This document shows, one piece after another, positions 5,608 through 8,487 of a stretch of DNA of 8,487 nucleotides. The stretch's first letter is position 1; each line of letters begins with the position of its first letter. Source of the DNA: Solirubrobacteraceae bacterium (GTDB lineage: Bacteria; Actinomycetota; Thermoleophilia; Solirubrobacterales; Solirubrobacteraceae). Location: NCBI GenBank assembly GCA_016462625.1, contig JAEMSV010000138.1, forward strand, positions 1 through 8,487, in the 5' to 3' direction. The notes under the pieces are model-generated. The model was not told the origin of the DNA. It did not search any database and saw only the letters and a program-made list of their open reading frames with translations. The translations under genes were made by a program, and so were the position numbers.

Positions 5608-5650
5608 TTGGCTTGTTGACAAGCCAACTCGTTCGCTGGCTGACTAGCCA
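5608..5650. promoter_or_regulatory. Two operator-like palindromes upstream of the MpaB-like gene
   Basis: Site 1 (5608-5627) is TTGGCTTGT-TG-ACAAGCCAA, a perfect 9-bp inverted repeat with a 2-nt centre. Site 2 (5637-5650) is TGGCT-GACT-AGCCA, with the same half-site. The right halves form a direct repeat 24 nt apart (GTTGACAAGCCAA and GCTGACTAGCCAA). Site 2 ends 10 nt before the -10-like TACTCT at 5661, in the -35/spacer region where a repressor would block RNA polymerase. The symmetry resembles TetR- or MarR-family operators, but no regulator gene is present in the window. With no T-tract after it, a terminator is unlikely. Confidence 0.6.
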
Positions 5651-5660
5651 AATTGGTTGT

Positions 5661-5666
5661 TACTCT
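5661..5666 (+). promoter_or_regulatory. -10-like TACTCT before the MpaB-like gene
   Basis: TACTCT ends 10 nt before GTG 5677. If used, the transcript would begin downstream of the alternative TTG start at 5653, so GTG 5677 becomes the likely initiator. It lies just after operator-like site 2. Confidence 0.35.
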
Positions 5667-5676
5667 GGCGTCCAGA

Positions 5677-6579
5677 GTGTTCGACAACTGGACATCCGGC
5701 CGCGCGCTTCGCACCTACGTCGACTCGCTGGACCCCGTCGCAGACGACGAAGAGATCACCGCACAGGTCTCGAACGTGCTGTTCGCCGACGCGTACTTCG
5801 CGCACTCGATCTACCTCGTGACCTTCGCGCGCCAGGCCGCAGTGCCGGCGATTGCCAAGGTGCTCTACCGATCGGGCAACGGCGACATCGCGACCGACCC
5901 GCGCCGTCGCAACAACGACACGATCATCTTCTTCACGGAGTTCTATCGCCGTGGCTACAAGTCCGAAGAGGGACGCGCCGCCGTGCAGCGGATGGAGGAG
6001 ATCCACAGCCGCTTCCTGATCAGCGACGAGCTCAAGATCTACACGCTGGCCACCGTCATGCTCGAGCCCGACCGCCTCGCCCTGCAGTTCGGCGAGAACC
6101 CCTTCAGCCCGGTCGACCGCGAGGCGCGTTGGAACTTCTGGTGCGGGATCGCCGGCGCGATGGGACTTGAGCTGCCCGCGAGCACGCGCAACGGCTTCCT
6201 TGACTGGATGATCGAGTACGAGAACGCCAACTATGCGAACACTGTCGACGGCCGCGGTTGTTACGAGGGCCTCGTCGAGGACTGGCTGCGTTGGTACCCG
6301 TCCTGGGTGCCCAACCGCGAATGGCTCGCGCGCCAGTCACTGGCCGGACTGCTCGACCCGACGCTGCGCGAGGCGATGGGCGTCGAGGCTCCGCCCGCAG
6401 TCATCCAGTCGCAGGTCAATCTGGTCGCCCGCGCTTACCTGCGCTCGACGCCCTACCGCGTCTTCCGCAAGGACCGCAACCTGATCAACTTCTTCGGCAA
6501 GCACCGTCCGACGCCGCGCGACCTCGACACCGTCGGTCACGTGCCCCCGCGCGAGCGCGCGGAAGCCAAGTCGCGCTAA
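5677..6579 (+). CDS. MpaB/rubber-oxygenase-like protein (DUF2236 family)
   Basis: This protein of about 300 aa is mostly helical and has the DUF2236 layout shared with fungal MpaB and bacterial latex-clearing proteins, which include b-type-haem oxygenases acting on isoprenoid or lipid substrates. Family-like blocks are DPRRRNNDTIIFFTEFYRRGYKSEEGRAAVQRMEEIHSRF (residues about 74-113, with H110 in the RMxxIH segment), IYTLATVMLEPDRLALQFGENPFSPVDREARWNFWCGIAGAMGL, and a C-terminal LLDPTLREAMGVEAPPAV...ARAYLRSTPYRVFRK. No signal peptide is visible. Function is inferred from family only; substrate and haem binding are unproven. Starts: GTG 5677 is preferred because the -10-like TACTCT lies between it and the alternative TTG 5653, which would add 8 residues. 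Operator-like palindromes upstream suggest regulated expression. It ends convergently on the antiporter gene, overlapping by 4 nt. Confidence 0.82.
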   Translation: MFDNWTSGRALRTYVDSLDPVADDEEITAQVSNVLFADAYFAHSIYLVTFARQAAVPAIAKVLYRSGNGDIATDPRRRNNDTIIFFTEFYRRGYKSEEGRAAVQRMEEIHSRFLISDELKIYTLATVMLEPDRLALQFGENPFSPVDREARWNFWCGIAGAMGLELPASTRNGFLDWMIEYENANYANTVDGRGCYEGLVEDWLRWYPSWVPNREWLARQSLAGLLDPTLREAMGVEAPPAVIQSQVNLVARAYLRSTPYRVFRKDRNLINFFGKHRPTPRDLDTVGHVPPRERAEAKSR

Positions 6580-8360
6580 GCGACGGCTCCTGCCACTTCC
6601 TGCCACCAGGCGCGCTCGGAGCGCGACGACGACGCCTCGATCCTGCGGGCCGCGAAACTGCGGATCTGCCCCGGGCTGCCGACTGCGACCACCCCACTGC
6701 TGGCTGCCGCGAAGCGACCGTCAGCGAGCACCACGAGCGATCCCGGCGCGTCATGGCGGATGCGCACACGGCGGATCACCGCCCTGCCGCCGATCTCCTG
6801 CGGGTCACCCTGATCGCCCGCATCCGCCTCCCACGGCTTGACCGAGAAGATCGCCGAGCGGCCGGCGATCGGCCGCACGTACTCGCGCTCCTCCTCGCCG
6901 ATCGGCCCGACGCGCCACAGCTCAAAGAGTTCCTCGATGCGCTTGACCAGGTACCCGCGCACGAGGATCTGAAGTCGGTCTCCCACCTCAAGCTCGGTCG
7001 ACCCGCGCGGCAGCAGCGCCTCATCGCCACGAACGATCACGCTGACCAGCGCTTCGCGCGGGAGCTGCAGCTCACGGACGACGTGCCCGGCGATCGCGTC
7101 GCCTTCCTTGATCGGGAACTCGAAGAACTCGGCGCCGAGCTTGCGGATGTTGCCGGCCTGGATCACGGGTGGGACGATCGCCCGCTCGGTCGTCGTCAGC
7201 CCCAGCCTCGTGGCGAAGTACTCGAACGTCGTGCCCTGGAAGATCGCCGACGCGAGCACGACGAAGAAGACGATGTTGTAGATCGCATTCGAATCCGCAA
7301 TGCCGTCGACCAGCGGGAACGTCGCGAGCACGATCGGCACCGCGCCACGCATTCCGGCCCACTGCAGCAGCGCGACCTCGCGGAACTCGAACTTGGCGAA
7401 GAGCGTCGCGACGAACACCGCGACCGGGCGCGCGACAAACATCAGCAACAGCGTCACGATCAACGCTTCATCCCAGAGCGACTTCAGGGAACTCGGGGCG
7501 AACAGGAGTCCGAGCACCAGGAAGACCGCGATCTGCCCGACCCAGGCGATGCCGTCGTGGAAGTCCGAGATTGCGCGCTTGGCCGGCAGCCGCGCGCTGC
7601 CGAGGATCAGGCCGGCGATGAAGACCGCGAGGAACCCGGAACCGTGCAGGACCTGCGCGAGTCCGAATGCCGTGGCCGCCGTGGCGACCGTGGCGACGGG
7701 ATAGAGACCGGAGGTGACGTTTCCGACCGCGCGGATTCCGCGCACGCCGATGAATCCGACCACGATTCCGACCGCCGCGCCGACGGCCATCTCCTCGACG
7801 AACAGCTTCACCATGTCCAGCACGCCGTAGCTCGGCAGCGTGATCCAGTCAATGAACCCGATCACGAGGAGGATCGCCACGGGGTCATTGAGTCCGGCTT
7901 CTGCCTCCAGCGTTCGCGCCAGACGCTTCTTCAGCGTCGATCCGCGCAGCAGTGCAAACACTGCCGCCCCGTCAGTGCTGGCGACGATGCCGCCGATCAG
8001 CATCGCCTGCAGCGTCGAGTAGTCGAGGAAGTACGCGGTTCCCAGACCGGTGATCACGGCCGTCAGCAGCGTGCCGATCGTCGCGAGCGACAGGCTCACG
8101 CCGAAGACAGGTTGGATCTCCTTCCAGCCCGAGGCGAGACCACCCTCGAACAGGATCAGCGCAAGCGCGACGACGCCGACGGTCTGAGCCATGTCGAGGC
8201 TCACGAAGTTCACAACGCCCAACACGTCGGGGCCGACCACAACGCCGAGCACGAGGAAAAGCACCAGACCCGGCACTCGCGCGCGACGGGCCACAAGCGT
8301 TGTCGCGATTGCGAGCGCGAGCAGAACACCCGCGATCAAAATTGACTGTGAGTGCTCCAC
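6576..8360 (-). CDS. Potassium/proton antiporter, CPA1 (NhaP2/CvrA type) with RCK_C domain
   Basis: This 594-aa inner-membrane antiporter exchanges cytoplasmic K+ (or Na+) for H+, serving ion and pH homeostasis. The membrane domain (about 5-390, roughly 12-13 helices) contains LILFEGGL (68-75), the unwound-helix ASTDGAAVF with T129-D130, and the CPA1 cation-site pair N158-D159 in EAEAGLNDPVAILL. It also has the conserved Arg338 in AGMRGAVPIVLA. Residues about 409-478 form an RCK_C/TrkA_C regulatory domain (EFFEFPIKEGDAIAGHVVRELQLPREALVSVIVRGDEALLPRG...EVGDRLQILV). About 115 further residues (479-594) follow, ending in SERAWWQEVAGAVA, which I cannot assign to a domain. The GTG at 8360 is preceded in frame by a stop (TAA), so it is the furthest upstream start. 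No operon partner is evident, though an unrelated partial gene ends 38 nt upstream. Confidence 0.94.
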   Translation of the reverse strand: MEHSQSILIAGVLLALAIATTLVARRARVPGLVLFLVLGVVVGPDVLGVVNFVSLDMAQTVGVVALALILFEGGLASGWKEIQPVFGVSLSLATIGTLLTAVITGLGTAYFLDYSTLQAMLIGGIVASTDGAAVFALLRGSTLKKRLARTLEAEAGLNDPVAILLVIGFIDWITLPSYGVLDMVKLFVEEMAVGAAVGIVVGFIGVRGIRAVGNVTSGLYPVATVATAATAFGLAQVLHGSGFLAVFIAGLILGSARLPAKRAISDFHDGIAWVGQIAVFLVLGLLFAPSSLKSLWDEALIVTLLLMFVARPVAVFVATLFAKFEFREVALLQWAGMRGAVPIVLATFPLVDGIADSNAIYNIVFFVVLASAIFQGTTFEYFATRLGLTTTERAIVPPVIQAGNIRKLGAEFFEFPIKEGDAIAGHVVRELQLPREALVSVIVRGDEALLPRGSTELEVGDRLQILVRGYLVKRIEELFELWRVGPIGEEEREYVRPIAGRSAIFSVKPWEADAGDQGDPQEIGGRAVIRRVRIRHDAPGSLVVLADGRFAAASSGVVAVGSPGQIRSFAARRIEASSSRSERAWWQEVAGAVA

Positions 8361-8370
8361 TTAGCCGAGA

Positions 8371-8376
8371 AGCTTA
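8371..8376 (-). promoter_or_regulatory. -10-like TAAGCT before the antiporter gene
   Basis: TAAGCT on the minus strand ends 10 nt before GTG 8360, inside the 38-nt gap after the upstream gene. No Shine-Dalgarno sequence is present between it and the GTG. No good -35 is visible. Confidence 0.35.
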
Positions 8377-8398
8377 TGGGACGGGGGTTTGGTGACGC

Positions 8399-8487
8399 TT
8401 ACTCGCCCGATGGCTTGCGCTGCGGCGCCGACCGCCGGAACGCGAAGTCGAAGATTCGCGGTGCGAGGACTGAAAGCTGTGAGAGCA
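8399..8487 (-). CDS. 3' end of an unidentified gene entering from the right edge
   Basis: On the minus strand one frame stays open from the edge to a TAA at 8401-8399 and reads LSQLSVLAPRIFDFAFRRSAPQRKPSGE. It has high G/C at third codon positions (22 of 28), clearly better than the alternative open frame, so it is the probable C-terminus of a real protein. The LAPRIFDFAFRR ending followed by a basic tail resembles C-termini of short-chain dehydrogenases, but 28 residues are too few to assign a family. It lies 38 nt upstream of the antiporter on the same strand. Confidence 0.5.
   Translation of the reverse strand, partial: LSQLSVLAPRIFDFAFRRSAPQRKPSGE

Noticed and set aside
5616..5621. Perfect TTGACA as a -35 box for the MpaB-like gene
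   Set aside because: No -10-like hexamer lies 16-18 nt downstream (the nearest, TACTCT, is 39 nt away); the TTGACA is better explained as the centre of the palindrome at 5608-5627.
6258..8345. 695-codon plus-strand open frame opposite the antiporter
   Set aside because: It encodes a low-complexity Asp/Arg/Glu/His-rich string typical of the reverse complement of a GC-rich membrane-protein gene; the minus strand has complete antiporter motifs.

Overview
The window comes from a GC-rich bacterial chromosome with ordinary housekeeping and accessory metabolism. I see no phage, transposon, CRISPR array, rRNA or tRNA. The protein set points to Actinomycetota, most likely a Thermoleophilia/Solirubrobacterales-type lineage: a PfkB kinase, a DEAD-box helicase with a long acidic linker, a divergent RpiB-like protein with CCWTGTGASIAANK, an MpaB/DUF2236 oxygenase and a K+/H+ antiporter. 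The high GC and near absence of Shine-Dalgarno sequences agree. The taxonomic call is inference from protein style, not a search.

Layout from left to right. Minus strand: the first codons of a gene running off the left edge (1-34), an 88-aa single-span membrane protein (68-334) and a PfkB sugar kinase (361-1299). A 36-bp divergent spacer separates these from a plus-strand DEAD-box RNA helicase with a DbpA/CsdA-type C-terminal RNA-binding domain (1336-3282) and an EamA transporter (3296-4165). A palindrome-rich intergenic block (4190-4251) separates the EamA gene from a convergent RpiB-like gene (4257-4694, minus). A second very short divergent spacer leads to a bcp/PrxQ peroxiredoxin (4721-5191), followed 3 nt later by a SnoaL/DUF4440-type NTF2-fold protein (5195-5569). 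An 83-107-bp regulatory-looking spacer with two operator-like palindromes precedes an MpaB/DUF2236 oxygenase-like gene (about 5677-6579). That gene converges with, and overlaps by 4 nt, a K+/H+ antiporter with a C-terminal RCK_C domain (6576-8360, minus). The right edge holds the 3' end of another minus-strand gene (8399-8487).

The genes do not form one pathway. Likely co-transcribed pairs are helicase-EamA (13-bp gap) and bcp-NTF2 (3-bp gap). The rest look like single-gene units. The most coherent hidden signal is at gene starts. Every gene whose start is visible and that could begin a transcript has a TANNNT (-10-like) hexamer ending 6-10 nt before its start codon and no convincing Shine-Dalgarno sequence, while the two operon-internal genes lack it. 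This is the signature of leaderless transcription and translation. It also helps choose starts for the RpiB-like and MpaB-like genes.
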